Part shown: positions 24,501 through 33,006 of the stretch, piece by piece
Layout of the letters: every line of letters begins with the position of its first letter
Position numbering within the stretch: the first letter of the stretch is position 1
From: Bacteroidales bacterium
Lineage (GTDB): Bacteria; Bacteroidota; Bacteroidia; Bacteroidales; UBA932
Length of the DNA: 33,200 nt
Assembly: GCA_022777585.1 (NCBI GenBank)
Contig: JALFFZ010000103.1
Span: 1-33,200, forward strand
Reading direction: 5' to 3'
The notes under the pieces: generated by a model
Databases searched by the model: none
Told to the model about the DNA's origin: nothing
Seen by the model: the letters and a program-made list of their open reading frames with translations, nothing else
Position numbers and translations under genes: made by a program

Positions 24501-25517
24501 ATGGCTGTGATTTTCGACAGATACAAGATTCTGGACGAGATGTCCACCAACATGTATGCTGGTACCACCAGGCACGGATTGGGACTTTTCATATGCAAGT
24601 CACTGGTAAACAGCCTCGGTGGTGAAATCAGCGTTTCCTCCACTCCGGGCAGCTGGACCGAGTTCAGAGTGGTTCTCCCGCAGCTGGAGGGTAATGAGGC
24701 AGAGACTGTTGAGGAAGTTCAGGAGATGCCTCCGGTGGAGCAGGACGGGGATGGAACCCTGCCTGTGATTCTCATTGTGGATGACAATAAGGATATCCGC
24801 TGGCTGCTTTCCGACGCATTGTCTGATTCCTACAGGGTCATTGAGGCTTCCGGACCGGGGGAGGCTGAGGCCATACTGGAGAAGTCGGTGCCGGATCTCA
24901 TTATCACTGACGTGGTTATGGACGGCAAGGATGACGGATTCGAGCTGGTGAGAAGGCTCAGGGAGGACAAGTACAGAAGGAGCATTCCGGTCATTGTCTG
25001 CTCTGCAAGGGTTACGGAGCAGGACCAGATCGAGGGAATGGACTCCGGCGCGGACGCATATTTCACCAAGCCTTTCTCCGTGTCCGTGGTCAGGGCCTCG
25101 GTTGAGCGTCTGCTTTCCAACAGGAAGATGCTGAAGGACTGGTATGATGCCCCTGAGAGTGCCAGGACCATTGTCAACAGCAAGGTGATGCACAATCCGG
25201 ACAAGGAGTTTGTGAACAAGGCGATTCTTTCCATGAAGGAGAATCTCACCGACGAGAACTTCAACCTGGAGCGTCTCGCTGACCTTATGGGATTGAGTTC
25301 CAGAAACTTCTATCGCCGCTTCAAGAAAATCACCGGGCAGACTCCGAGTGAGTTCCTGAAGCAGTACCGCTTCGAGTCGGCCGCCCGGATGCTTAAGAAT
25401 TCCAATCTTACCGTGCAGGAGGTGATGTACGGGGTCGGCATCTCCAACAAGTCCTATTTCTACCGAGAGTTCACCAAGATTTACGGCAAGACCCCGAAGG
25501 AGTACCGTCAGGGATGA
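21582..25517 (+). CDS. Hybrid two-component system sensor kinase/response regulator (HTCS) with AraC-type output
   Basis: The 1311-residue protein joins a whole signalling path in one chain. After a signal peptide (first ~20 residues), the periplasmic half has Reg_prop/two-component propeller repeats (GYMWFGTYDGLHSW, DDIWVSTSMGLSRF, ILWLGTDGYGVFMY, GNLFLGTKGDGI, GNVWLSTNKGLTQF) and a Y_Y_Y domain ending near 760. A membrane helix (~763-785) follows. HisKA has H819 in NISHELCTPLTLI. The HATPase has FNLVSNALKYTP and GLGLFICKSL, with N964 in NSGEGL where Asp is commoner. The receiver has D1110 in ITDVVMDG and a KPF lysine. The C-terminal ~100 residues hold two AraC helix-turn-helix motifs. HTCS proteins usually sense oligosaccharides and switch on a nearby SusC/SusD locus; none is seen here. 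Confidence 0.95.
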   Translation: MRAVFTILTLLQCALMSAYSLVRPNVYLSNNAVLALYQDERGYMWFGTYDGLHSWNGRDTEVYRMELDNDKSLASNIIVKIVPAGPDDIWVSTSMGLSRFSTVERAVSESYMQYREVYEIASDNVGNTLLVSRDDFVSVYVRGRGTFVDVPAEGIRLGDVTGVWSSGDGEFNVLSRDGYARKFCIADDSSGNVCAAGTVLVSDNPVKSSFYEDGVLYILNEDAHFYKVSRVGESPLFLSDLSEYGDAGLSVSGVCHFGNCLYLSFYAGFLGRIPESGGQCEMVASDYRIFCIEKDVRQDILWLGTDGYGVFMYCDKEVPFKGILMSDLPLSIKKPVRGVYTDSAGNLFLGTKGDGIIRISDYSSLDEPVPLSSIQRFTTANGLSSNEVYAFCPDGDLLWIGSSGRELNWYRDNVKSGIIGSVNAELGGPVHQMCSPEKGTLFLASDGEGLVRMKYKILDGIPCMTEKRLYKFKHRNIDCNNFYALAQESDSTLLIGLKSGYGIIRFNMREGSYSFLELSSLQSRALGDILSLCTDDGDIYCGSSSGLIRICGDGKVTKYNRDDGLANDMVHGVLTDGRGNVWLSTNKGLTQFNPQTETFYNFSPNELSVSEFSDDSYWHCSSTERLFFGGVNGVVWVDSLFHQQLEWRPDIIFESISFPDGVKINFPGTSDDIRIRSNVQKFTVNFVAIDYLNGENFEYSFCLDDYARGEWTEIQKLGSVTFPALPAGRHTLRVRYRGSASDEAVGEASLSFRVFPPWYASTAALFCYMLIFISAAFFGILFTRMHYKRKQQEALAEAEEAHLKQLDQARMDFFVNISHELCTPLTLINGITEHLKGSLGSDPSFSKYIGLLESNVTGLRELVEEILNFRIIEGEGFGKLRIMKTDVAAEIREYLHSFDEMAAGCRISLSASVNDVLEWNTDRSCFKKIIFNLVSNALKYTPYGGYVTVAADVTEAGLELRVRNSGEGLTEEQMAVIFDRYKILDEMSTNMYAGTTRHGLGLFICKSLVNSLGGEISVSSTPGSWTEFRVVLPQLEGNEAETVEEVQEMPPVEQDGDGTLPVILIVDDNKDIRWLLSDALSDSYRVIEASGPGEAEAILEKSVPDLIITDVVMDGKDDGFELVRRLREDKYRRSIPVIVCSARVTEQDQIEGMDSGADAYFTKPFSVSVVRASVERLLSNRKMLKDWYDAPESARTIVNSKVMHNPDKEFVNKAILSMKENLTDENFNLERLADLMGLSSRNFYRRFKKITGQTPSEFLKQYRFESAARMLKNSNLTVQEVMYGVGISNKSYFYREFTKIYGKTPKEYRQG

Positions 25518-25555
25518 GTGCCCCTGAAAAATGACTGATTTCCTCAATTCATACA

Positions 25556-25596
25556 GTCTTTGCATTTGAGAATATGGCGCAAAGACAGTATCTTTG
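25556..25596 (+). promoter_or_regulatory. dnaE promoter with overlapping inverted repeat
   Basis: TTTG (25565-25568), a 20-base spacer and TATCTTTG (25589-25596) match the -33/-7 pattern and predict a leader of about 55-60 bases before dnaE. An 8-bp inverted repeat, GTCTTTGC (25556-25563) and GCAAAGAC (25579-25586), brackets the -33 box, with its right arm just before the -7 box. That position is suited to a repressor operator; it lacks a T-run, so it is not a good terminator for the upstream gene. Confidence 0.6.
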
Positions 25597-25659
25597 TTAT
25601 CGGAATAATTTGTCCGCTTGCCGGCGGAATATGCCATACTAAAACCTGGAGGAAACACA

Positions 25660-28600
25660 ATGTCTTTCGTACATCTTCACGTACATACCCAATACTCGAT
25701 TCTGGACGGTTTCTCGTCCATTGACAAACTGTTCAAGAAGGCTGAGGCACTGGGGATGCCGGCATTGGCCATTACCGACCACGGCAATATGTACGGAGTG
25801 AAGGAGTTCTTCAAGTTCGCCGGCAAACATCCTTCAGTGAAGCCCATAATCGGCTGTGAGATATATGTTTCCAAGTTCGACCACAAGCTCAAGGACAAGG
25901 CTCACGGAGGATATTACCACCTCATTCTCCTCGCCAAGAACTATGACGGATACAAGAATCTTATGAAGATAGTATCCACTGCACATATCGAGGGAATGTA
26001 CTACAGACCGAGGGTATCGCACGAAGTCATTGAAAAATATCACGAGAATCTCATCTGCTCCTCAGCCTGTATGGCGGGTGAAATACCGAGAATGATTCTC
26101 GCGGGCGACATGGAAGGGGCGGACAAGGCCATAGAGTGGCACAAGAGGGTGTTCAAGGATGACTACTACCTTGAGGTGATGCTCCACAAGACCGAGATTC
26201 CCGGCCAGTCTCTGGAGGTCTATGAAAGGGAGAAGGAGTACGACGAGGTGATTTTTGACCTGGCCGAAAAGCACGGGGTCAAGGTTATCGCCACCAATGA
26301 CGTGCATTTCGTGGATAAGGAGGACGGACCGGCGCATGACAGGCTTATCTGCCTGACTACCAACGAGTACATCGACAGCCCTGACAGACTCCGCTACACC
26401 CAGCAGGAGTATCTCAAGAGCGAGGAGGAGATGGCGGCTCTCTTCCCGGATCATCCGGAGGTCATATCCAACACATTGGAAATCAATGAAAAGATAGAGA
26501 AATACAGCATTGACAGAGGTCACGTCCTGCCGAAGTTTGACATTGACCCGGACTTCCTCGCCGACATTGACGCGCAGCTGGAGAAATACAAGGATGTCAT
26601 CGACTGCGGCCGCACCGACAAGAACGGCAATGAGAGAGGCGAGGAATTCTGCCGCTCGGTGGCCTATCTCTGCCATCTGACATATCAGGGAGCACATTGG
26701 CGTTACGGGCCTGAGCTCACTGCCGAGCAGGCGGAGCGCATTGACTTCGAGCTCAAGACCATCTGCCGAATGGGTTTCCCGGACTACTTCCTCATCGTGT
26801 CCGACTATATCGCGGCATCTCGCGCGGAAGGATATATGGTCGGGCCGGGACGTGGTTCCGCAGCCGGTTCCGTTGTGGCTTACTGCCTGAAAATCACCAA
26901 TCTGGATCCTATAAAGTACCAGCTCCTTTTCGAGCGTTTCCTGAACCCGGACCGAATCAGCATGCCTGATATCGACGTGGATTTCGAGAACCTCCCCGCG
27001 GCGCACGAATACGTGGAGAAGAAGTATTCGGCCGACCATGTCTCCAGGGTCATCACCTTCGGTACAATGGCGGCGAAGAGCGCCATCAAGGACGTGGCCC
27101 GAATCAGCCGGCTGAGCATCGAGGAGAGCACCAGGCTCACGAAAATGGTGCCGGACCGCCTCAGCGAGATGAAGGAGAAAACCTATCCTTTCAATCCTAA
27201 GCTGGACGAACTGAAGCCTGGTTTCAAGGCATTTGAGGAAGAGGTGGAAGTACCTGATCCCGACAATGAGGGACAGACTGTCAAGGTCAGGAAATGGTTC
27301 CAGAAGGGCAAGGAGGAAGTGGATGTCAAAATCACCCTGTCCAACTGCTACCGTCTCGTTCCGGAATTCATCAACGAACTCGAGAACGGCACAGAGCAGG
27401 TGAAGGAAGTCCTGCACTACGCCCTCCAGCTAGAGGGCAGCATCCGCCAGGTGGGAGTGCACGCCTGCGCTACCATCATCGGCCGCGGAAACCTCACCGA
27501 CTACATCCCGATCTGCCTCTCCGTGGACAAGGAAACCGGCCAGAATGTCTGGACATCCCAGTATGACGGCCATTATATCGAGGACGTGGGAATGCTGAAG
27601 ATGGACTTCCTCGGCCTCAATACCCTCACCATCATACACCAATGCCTGGACCTCATAAAGAAGAGGACCGGAGAAGTCATTGACATTGAGGCGATTGACA
27701 TTGCCGACAAACCGACATACGAGCTCTACGGACGCGGCGACACCGTCAGCGTGTTCCAGTTCGAGTCCCCGGGAATGATGAACTGGCTCCAGAAACTGCA
27801 TCCGGAGAGGTTCGAGGACCTGATTGCGATGAACGCCCTCTACCGACCGGGCCCGATGGACTACATCCCGTCATTCGTGGCCAGGAAACTCGGTCAGGAG
27901 CCGATCGAGTACGACCTCCCGGACATGGAGGAGTATCTCAATGACACTTACGGAGTTACCGTCTATCAGGAGCAGGTCATGCTGCTCTCCCAGAAGCTCG
28001 CCGGATTCACCAAGGGCGAGGCCGACAAGCTCCGCAAGGCAATGGGAAAGAAGATGATCGATGTTCTCAACTCCCTGAAGGACAAGTTCATGCAGGGAGG
28101 TATCGCGCACGGGCATCCGGAGAAGGTCCTCGACAAGATATGGAAAGACTGGGAGAAGTTTGCCCAGTACGCCTTCAACAAGTCGCACGCCACCTGCTAT
28201 GCCTGGGTGAGCTACCAGACAGGCTGGCTGAAATGCCATTATCCTTCAGAGTTCCAGGCCGCCAACCTGAGCTGCAATCTCTCCAAGATGGATGAGATCA
28301 AGAAGATTATGGCGGACTGCAAACGTCACAAAATCAAGGTGTTGAACCCTGATGTCAATGAGAGCGACGCCAACTTCACCGTCAATAAGAAAGGCGACAT
28401 CCATTTCGGAATGGGCGGAATGAAGGGTTTCGGCGCCAATATCGTGGATGCCATCATCAAGGAGAGGGAGGCTAATGGACTGTTCAAGGACATTTACGAC
28501 TTCTGCGAGAGGATGTCCGGTACGGTGAACCGCAAGGCGATGGAATCATTGGTCTATGCGGGAGCCTTTGACTCCTTCGGCATTGCCAGAAGCAGCTATT

Positions 28601-29454
28601 TCCAGCCGGGCAAGAGCGGGGCGCAGTTCATTGACGAGCTGATGGACTATGCCGCCATAACGAAGAAGAACGCAGAGGACGATGCCGCTTCACTTTTCGG
28701 TGAAGTCGAAGAACTGAAGGCAGAGAAGCCGGAACCTCCTGTTGTCACGGGAGAGATTGATACTCTGGAACTTCTGAAGAAGGAGAAGGATATCGTGGGA
28801 ATGTATCTCTCGGAGCATCCCCTGAAGAAATACGAGTTCGAAATCGAGAACTTCACGACCTGTCCGCTGACGGAACTGGACGCCCTGATTGCAAAATGCG
28901 ACAAGGAGCGCAAGCCGCAGAAGGCTAATGTCGCCGGTCTCATAACAAGTTCTGAGACAAAGACTTCCAAGAGCGGAAAGCCATACGCGAGGGTCAATAT
29001 TGAGGATTTCAGCGGGACCTACGAGCTCTCGCTCTTCGGCAAGGACTACGAGACCTACATGTCCTATCTCAATGACCATACGGCCATCTACATTGAGGGT
29101 GAAATCAAGGAGAGCTATTATGTCAAGCCGGAGGAGAAGGAAAAGGCCGCCACAGTGCCTTACAAGTTCAGGCTCAAAAACATAAGCCTGCTCGGAAACA
29201 TTGCCGAGAGGATGGTTGCCGGCTTCGTAATCGAAATCAGCACCACAATGCTGAACCCTGATTTCCGCAGCAACCTGATTACTGCCATCAAGGGAAGCAA
29301 GGGCAATATTCCTCTTTCCATCTTCCTGATTGACCCGAAGACAAAGTACCAGATTGAGTTCCTGTCCAAGAAATTCCAGGTAGCCGTGACCTCGGACTTC
29401 ATTGCCGATGTCAGGAACCTCGGAGTACGGTATAAAATATTGCCGAAGAAATAA
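25660..29454 (+). CDS. dnaE: DNA polymerase III subunit alpha
   Basis: DnaE is the replicative polymerase. I take the ATG at 25660, preceded by GGAGG seven bases upstream, giving 1264 residues; the upstream in-frame TTG at 25618 is unlikely. The N-terminal PHP domain keeps HLHVHTQYSILDG, ITDHGNMYG and TNDVHF, so its metal-binding histidines look intact, unlike E. coli DnaE, and it could act in proofreading. The palm has PGRGSAAGSVVAYCL and PDIDVDF with catalytic D437 and D439. An acidic segment around EEEVEVPDPDNEGQTVKVRK (about 526-545) appears inserted between palm motifs. The rest is the fingers, helix-hairpin-helix region and a C-terminal OB fold (AGLITSSETKTSKSGKPYA). Confidence 0.96.
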   Translation: MSFVHLHVHTQYSILDGFSSIDKLFKKAEALGMPALAITDHGNMYGVKEFFKFAGKHPSVKPIIGCEIYVSKFDHKLKDKAHGGYYHLILLAKNYDGYKNLMKIVSTAHIEGMYYRPRVSHEVIEKYHENLICSSACMAGEIPRMILAGDMEGADKAIEWHKRVFKDDYYLEVMLHKTEIPGQSLEVYEREKEYDEVIFDLAEKHGVKVIATNDVHFVDKEDGPAHDRLICLTTNEYIDSPDRLRYTQQEYLKSEEEMAALFPDHPEVISNTLEINEKIEKYSIDRGHVLPKFDIDPDFLADIDAQLEKYKDVIDCGRTDKNGNERGEEFCRSVAYLCHLTYQGAHWRYGPELTAEQAERIDFELKTICRMGFPDYFLIVSDYIAASRAEGYMVGPGRGSAAGSVVAYCLKITNLDPIKYQLLFERFLNPDRISMPDIDVDFENLPAAHEYVEKKYSADHVSRVITFGTMAAKSAIKDVARISRLSIEESTRLTKMVPDRLSEMKEKTYPFNPKLDELKPGFKAFEEEVEVPDPDNEGQTVKVRKWFQKGKEEVDVKITLSNCYRLVPEFINELENGTEQVKEVLHYALQLEGSIRQVGVHACATIIGRGNLTDYIPICLSVDKETGQNVWTSQYDGHYIEDVGMLKMDFLGLNTLTIIHQCLDLIKKRTGEVIDIEAIDIADKPTYELYGRGDTVSVFQFESPGMMNWLQKLHPERFEDLIAMNALYRPGPMDYIPSFVARKLGQEPIEYDLPDMEEYLNDTYGVTVYQEQVMLLSQKLAGFTKGEADKLRKAMGKKMIDVLNSLKDKFMQGGIAHGHPEKVLDKIWKDWEKFAQYAFNKSHATCYAWVSYQTGWLKCHYPSEFQAANLSCNLSKMDEIKKIMADCKRHKIKVLNPDVNESDANFTVNKKGDIHFGMGGMKGFGANIVDAIIKEREANGLFKDIYDFCERMSGTVNRKAMESLVYAGAFDSFGIARSSYFQPGKSGAQFIDELMDYAAITKKNAEDDAASLFGEVEELKAEKPEPPVVTGEIDTLELLKKEKDIVGMYLSEHPLKKYEFEIENFTTCPLTELDALIAKCDKERKPQKANVAGLITSSETKTSKSGKPYARVNIEDFSGTYELSLFGKDYETYMSYLNDHTAIYIEGEIKESYYVKPEEKEKAATVPYKFRLKNISLLGNIAERMVAGFVIEISTTMLNPDFRSNLITAIKGSKGNIPLSIFLIDPKTKYQIEFLSKKFQVAVTSDFIADVRNLGVRYKILPKK

Positions 29455-29461
29455 CGGAAAA

Positions 29462-29519
29462 CACCTGACAGTCAGTTCCTATCCACAGCTATCCGTGGTG
29501 GTAACATTCCTGTCAGGTG
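29462..29519. terminator. Compound hairpin between convergent dnaE and floA
   Basis: CACCTGACAG (29462-29471) pairs perfectly with CTGTCAGGTG (29510-29519). Inside the 38-base interval a smaller CCAC/GTGG pair can form. The element sits between two convergent genes, so a bidirectional transcription-end structure is likely, although no strong T-run follows on either side. Confidence 0.55.
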
Positions 29520-29539
29520 CTTTGCAAGAAGCCAAAAAC

Positions 29540-30493
29540 CTACTGCTTGGCGATATTTTCGCGCATATCAGTGTCAGCCTGTATATTCTTCAGTTTGTAG
29601 TAATCCATTACGCCGAGATTGCCGTTGCGGAATGCCTCAGCCATTGCGAGAGGAATCTGGGACTCCGCCTCGATGACCTTCGCGCGGGCCTCCTGAGCCT
29701 TTGCCTTCATTTCCTGCTCGAGAGCCACGGCCATTGCTCTGCGCTCCTCGGCACGGGCCTGGGCGATATTCTTGTCAGCATTGGCCTGGTCAATCTGGAG
29801 GACGGCACCGATATTCTTTCCGATGTCAATGTCGGCAATGTCAATTGACAGAATCTCAAATGCGGTGCCTGCGTCCAATCCCTTGGCCAGCACTACCTTG
29901 GATATTGATTCAGGGGTTTCAAGCACCTCTGCGTGGCTCTCCGCCGAGCCGATGGATGACACGATTCCTTCTCCGACGCGGGCGAGTACGGTTTCCTCTC
30001 CGGCACCACCGACAAGCTGGTTGATATTGGCGCGCACCGTTACCCTTGCCTTGCAAATAAGCTGGATGCCGTTCTTGGCCACAGCCGTCACAGGAGGAGT
30101 GTTGATAACCTTCGGGTTGACCGACATCTGCACAGCCTCGAAAACGTCACGGCCGGCCAGGTCAATCCCGGCGGCAGTCTTGAAATCAAGTGCGATGTTT
30201 GCCTTGTCAGCTGAGATGAGGGCATTTACCACCTTGACAACATTGCCCTTTGCAAGATAGTGTGCCTCAAGCTCATTTGCCTTCAGGGTAAGTCCGGCCT
30301 TGGTGCCGGTAATCAATGCCATAACGATAGTGTTCGGGTTTACGCCCCTCCAGCGCATAAGTACGAGCTGGAGCAGGGAAACCCTGACTCCCGAGAGAAT
30401 CGCCTGGAACCAGAGGGTTACAGGGAAGAACCAGAGGAGAATTACGAGAGCGGCGAAAATCAGCGCCACCCAGACGATGAATGGAATTACCAT
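29540..30493 (-). CDS. floA: Flotillin-like protein FloA (UPF0365)
   Basis: FloA scaffolds membrane microdomains that cluster signalling, secretion and cell-wall proteins. The 317-residue protein begins with a hydrophobic hairpin or membrane segment (about 5-30). An SPFH-like domain follows, with the UPF0365 hallmark segments [38 protein letters not shown] and [21 protein letters not shown]. The C-terminal coiled coil has Glu-Ala repeats ([20 protein letters not shown]). It is transcribed after an NfeD gene (15-base gap), the usual partner arrangement. Confidence 0.95.
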   Translation of the reverse strand: MVIPFIVWVALIFAALVILLWFFPVTLWFQAILSGVRVSLLQLVLMRWRGVNPNTIVMALITGTKAGLTLKANELEAHYLAKGNVVKVVNALISADKANIALDFKTAAGIDLAGRDVFEAVQMSVNPKVINTPPVTAVAKNGIQLICKARVTVRANINQLVGGAGEETVLARVGEGIVSSIGSAESHAEVLETPESISKVVLAKGLDAGTAFEILSIDIADIDIGKNIGAVLQIDQANADKNIAQARAEERRAMAVALEQEMKAKAQEARAKVIEAESQIPLAMAEAFRNGNLGVMDYYKLKNIQADTDMRENIAKQ

Positions 30494-30508
30494 AATGTTG
30501 ATTGTTAA

Positions 30509-30976
30509 TTAAAAAGCCTCGTCCGGCATCACCGGTCTGACATAAATCTTGTTTTTTTCGATATGGGCCACCTCAATCTCGGTGCCGGCGTCAATCATTC
30601 CCTCGAGGGCCGTCACCTCCATCCTGGTGTCGCTGATTGAGGCCGTACCCATCGGAGCCAGCCTCGTCACAGTCCTGCCACGGTCGCCGACATTGACATT
30701 TATCCCCGACTCCTTCTTTTCAATGACAGTGTTCAGCTCAAATTTCTTCCAGGTGCGGGAGCGCAGGGCAAAATATGTCAGGACAGACAACGTTGCCACA
30801 TTGAAAACTGTGACAATTGTGCCGGCCAGCGGCCCGATGAAGGCGAAGGAATACCATGAGGCTCCGCAGATGGACAATATTCCGAGAATGCCGGCAACGC
30901 CGACCCCCGGAATTATCAGCAATTCGGCGAGAATCAGAATGATCCCGACAAGAATCAATGTTATAGTCAGTCCCAT
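30509..30976 (-). CDS. NfeD-like membrane protein (short form)
   Basis: The 155-residue protein has two to three hydrophobic segments (about 4-22, 25-45 and 50-71) and a C-terminal OB-fold (about 95-152) with GDRGRTVTRLAPMGTASI and GTEIEVAHIEKNKIYVRP. This is the short NfeD type without the serine-protease domain. Such proteins are encoded next to flotillins and are thought to work with them in membrane microdomains; the biochemical role is unclear. It lies between floA and the PD40-SPOR gene on the same strand, suggesting one transcript of three genes. Confidence 0.88.
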   Translation of the reverse strand: MGLTITLILVGIILILAELLIIPGVGVAGILGILSICGASWYSFAFIGPLAGTIVTVFNVATLSVLTYFALRSRTWKKFELNTVIEKKESGINVNVGDRGRTVTRLAPMGTASISDTRMEVTALEGMIDAGTEIEVAHIEKNKIYVRPVMPDEAF

Positions 30977-31021
30977 ATCTTATTGTATTTCAGGTATTTG
31001 TCTTTAGTATTGAGGCTTTTG

Positions 31022-32938
31022 TCAATCCTCGTTGGCAATTTTCATTCCCGCCGACTCAACCCTGAGATTGCCTATGCCCGATATCTTCAATGTGGCGGCG
31101 ATTCTCTCCGCCTCGTCCCTTCCGTCCACCGGTCCGATGATGTATGATACCACACCGTCCTCCAATGACCTCGACATATCCGCCTCTGTAGCCACTTTAA
31201 CAATAGCCAGTTCTTTGTCATTCAGGGAATTGCCGTCAGCAGGGAAGATTCTCACGATAAACAGTTCCCGCATGCTCTTCTCCAATGTCCTCGCCTTCGT
31301 GACAGTAACCGGGCTTCCATCGAGAAATGCCACTATGATGGCATCACGGAAACCTGCCCTCTTGACCTTGTTCAGATTCGAAAGTACATCCTTGTAGCTT
31401 TTGAACAATCCGGCCGAATACACGTATTTCCCTGTCTTGCCCCTTCTCTCGAATACAGGACTGAGGCCTTTGATCTGTTTCACGGTAGCCTTTGAGGACA
31501 ATGCAAAGAGCTGTATCTGGTAAACAAGTCCATCCGGCAGGGTATTGTCAAGGGCGAATCTTCCTTCCGGAAGAATCTGGAAGGAGTAGTCGAATTCCGG
31601 TTCCGGCGATTTCATTTCAAATGAGAAAGACGGTCCCATCCTGTGCCTGGTGAACCGGAAGCCTGAATCGGAGCCTACAACCTCTCTCTCCGTCTCCCTC
31701 TGAAGGCTTTCAGGGTCAATTACGACGCCGCTGCGCAGAAAACTCATTTCAAGCTGCTGGATGGCCCTGGTCTGCCTGAGCAGAGAATCCTGCAGCACAG
31801 GGAGAGCGGCTTCCATACTGAGAATCTCTGCCGACAATGATGCCTTAAGGCTGTCCGGAGCATCGGCCAGACGGTTTCTGCATTCATCCATTGACCTGCT
31901 GAAAGATGCGATTGACTCGCGTATGTTTCTCACATTGCCGAGCATCTCGGCATAATGCCTTATTTCATCATTTTCTCCAAGCCCCTTTCCCGAATCTCCG
32001 TCACTGTGAATATGTCCGGCGTCGCCGGCAGGGTCAAGGCGGCAGAGTTTTTCGATTTCCTCCGGGGAATCTATTGCCTTCCTCACAGGCATACTGTCAT
32101 ATTCGAGCACATATATATCCACGCTGTCCGCAGGACTGTTCCTGTCCGAGGCGAAGATTGAATACTGGCCGTCATCGGTATTGATGAACAGGTAGTCATT
32201 GTAAGGAGAAGAGAACGGGAATCCCATATTGACCGGAAGTCCCCAGTCATTCAGCTCATAATCCCAGTCAGCCACGTAGAGGTCATAGCCTCCCATACCG
32301 TACAGGCCCTTGGACGCGAAGAATAGCTGGCTTCCGTCCGGGGAGAGCATAGGGTATATCTCATTGTCATCAGAGGTCATCTGTTCGCTCAGAAGACCGG
32401 GAGCTGACCAGATAGTATCCTGGTATTCAGAACGATATATATTTCTTATCCCCTCCTGGTCCTCTGAAGACCAGTAGAGCACGTCGGCATCTTCCGGTAC
32501 AAATGTGGCACTGACCTTTTCGTCCGCCTTCTTGTCCAGCTGGTTAGGAACGCTCCTCCAGACACCGTCCCCGAGAGGGTAGTATAGGAAGAAATCCTTC
32601 AGCGGGAATCTCTGTCTTGCCACCACGACCGGGCTGCAGCAGAATCCGGTCATGCTCTCGCCGTTCTGTGCCTGCGCCATCAGCCTGTCAATCTCTGCCC
32701 GGGAGGTGGAGTCGGCATTGTCCTCCGCCTTCAGGAAAACCTCCACGGCGTCGCTGAACCGGTAACTCTTCATCAGAAGATCGGTCTTTGCCTTCAAAGC
32801 CCGGATATCCACCTTGAGAGAATCCCCGGATGCCGGATACGCCAGGGCGGACACGGATATGAAGCAGCAGACTGCCGCCGCTGCCAAAAAACTCATATAT
32901 TGTTTCAATTTCAATCCCAAATCCCTTTCGAAAGTCAT
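31022..32938 (-). CDS. Exported PD40 beta-propeller protein with tandem SPOR-like domains
   Basis: The 638-residue protein has an N-terminal signal sequence (hydrophobic 16-33, ending SALAYPAS). A short helical region leads to PD40 (WD40-like) blades with LSPDGSQLFFASKGLYGMGG (198-217) and DLYVADW, then DGQYSIFASDRN. A predicted coiled coil spans about 330-400. The C-terminus has a SPOR-type module (about 471-540: LVYQIQLFAL...YVYSAGLFKSYKDVLSNLNKV) and a second, weaker one (about 556-633: VSYIIGPVDGRDEAERIAATLKI). SPOR domains bind denuded septal peptidoglycan. A periplasmic cell-wall role is inferred. The gene is divergent from secDF and leads the nfeD-floA group. Met15 is a possible alternative start. 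Confidence 0.85.
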   Translation of the reverse strand: MTFERDLGLKLKQYMSFLAAAAVCCFISVSALAYPASGDSLKVDIRALKAKTDLLMKSYRFSDAVEVFLKAEDNADSTSRAEIDRLMAQAQNGESMTGFCCSPVVVARQRFPLKDFFLYYPLGDGVWRSVPNQLDKKADEKVSATFVPEDADVLYWSSEDQEGIRNIYRSEYQDTIWSAPGLLSEQMTSDDNEIYPMLSPDGSQLFFASKGLYGMGGYDLYVADWDYELNDWGLPVNMGFPFSSPYNDYLFINTDDGQYSIFASDRNSPADSVDIYVLEYDSMPVRKAIDSPEEIEKLCRLDPAGDAGHIHSDGDSGKGLGENDEIRHYAEMLGNVRNIRESIASFSRSMDECRNRLADAPDSLKASLSAEILSMEAALPVLQDSLLRQTRAIQQLEMSFLRSGVVIDPESLQRETEREVVGSDSGFRFTRHRMGPSFSFEMKSPEPEFDYSFQILPEGRFALDNTLPDGLVYQIQLFALSSKATVKQIKGLSPVFERRGKTGKYVYSAGLFKSYKDVLSNLNKVKRAGFRDAIIVAFLDGSPVTVTKARTLEKSMRELFIVRIFPADGNSLNDKELAIVKVATEADMSRSLEDGVVSYIIGPVDGRDEAERIAATLKISGIGNLRVESAGMKIANED

Positions 32939-32948
32939 TCTTACCTTG

Positions 32949-32956
32949 CAAATTTA
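32949..32956 (-). promoter_or_regulatory. Possible -7 element for the PD40-SPOR gene
   Basis: The minus strand reads TAAATTTG here, fitting TAnnTTTG, but it lies only 11 bases before the ATG at 32938. That would leave almost no leader, or would favour the internal Met15 start. No matching -33 box is clear. Confidence 0.35.
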
Positions 32957-32998
32957 ACAAATTACTGGCATAAAGTTTCTTTCTAAGAAAAAAATAGA

Positions 32999-33006
32999 TA
33001 AATTTG
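32999..33006 (+). promoter_or_regulatory. Possible -7 element for secDF
   Basis: TAAATTTG fits TAnnTTTG and lies about 95 bases before the secDF ATG, giving a leader of roughly 85-90 bases. The leader contains a CGTGCCGTGCC direct repeat (33020-33030) and a G-run but no riboswitch I recognise. Confidence 0.4.

Noticed and set aside
24600..25658. Minus-strand open frame of 352 codons
   Set aside because: It is antisense to the receiver and AraC domains of the hybrid sensor and shows no domain features.
25618..25659. Upstream TTG start for dnaE
   Set aside because: The ATG at 25660 has GGAGG seven bases before it and begins the conserved PHP domain within four residues.
26062..27417. Minus-strand open frame of 451 codons
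   Set aside because: It is antisense to the DnaE polymerase core; its Leu/Val/His-rich product resembles no known family.
29481..29490. DnaA-box-like TATCCACAG between dnaE and floA
   Set aside because: It matches TTATCCACA at eight of nine positions but is single and sits in a hairpin loop between convergent genes; there is no cluster or AT-rich unwinding region to suggest oriC.
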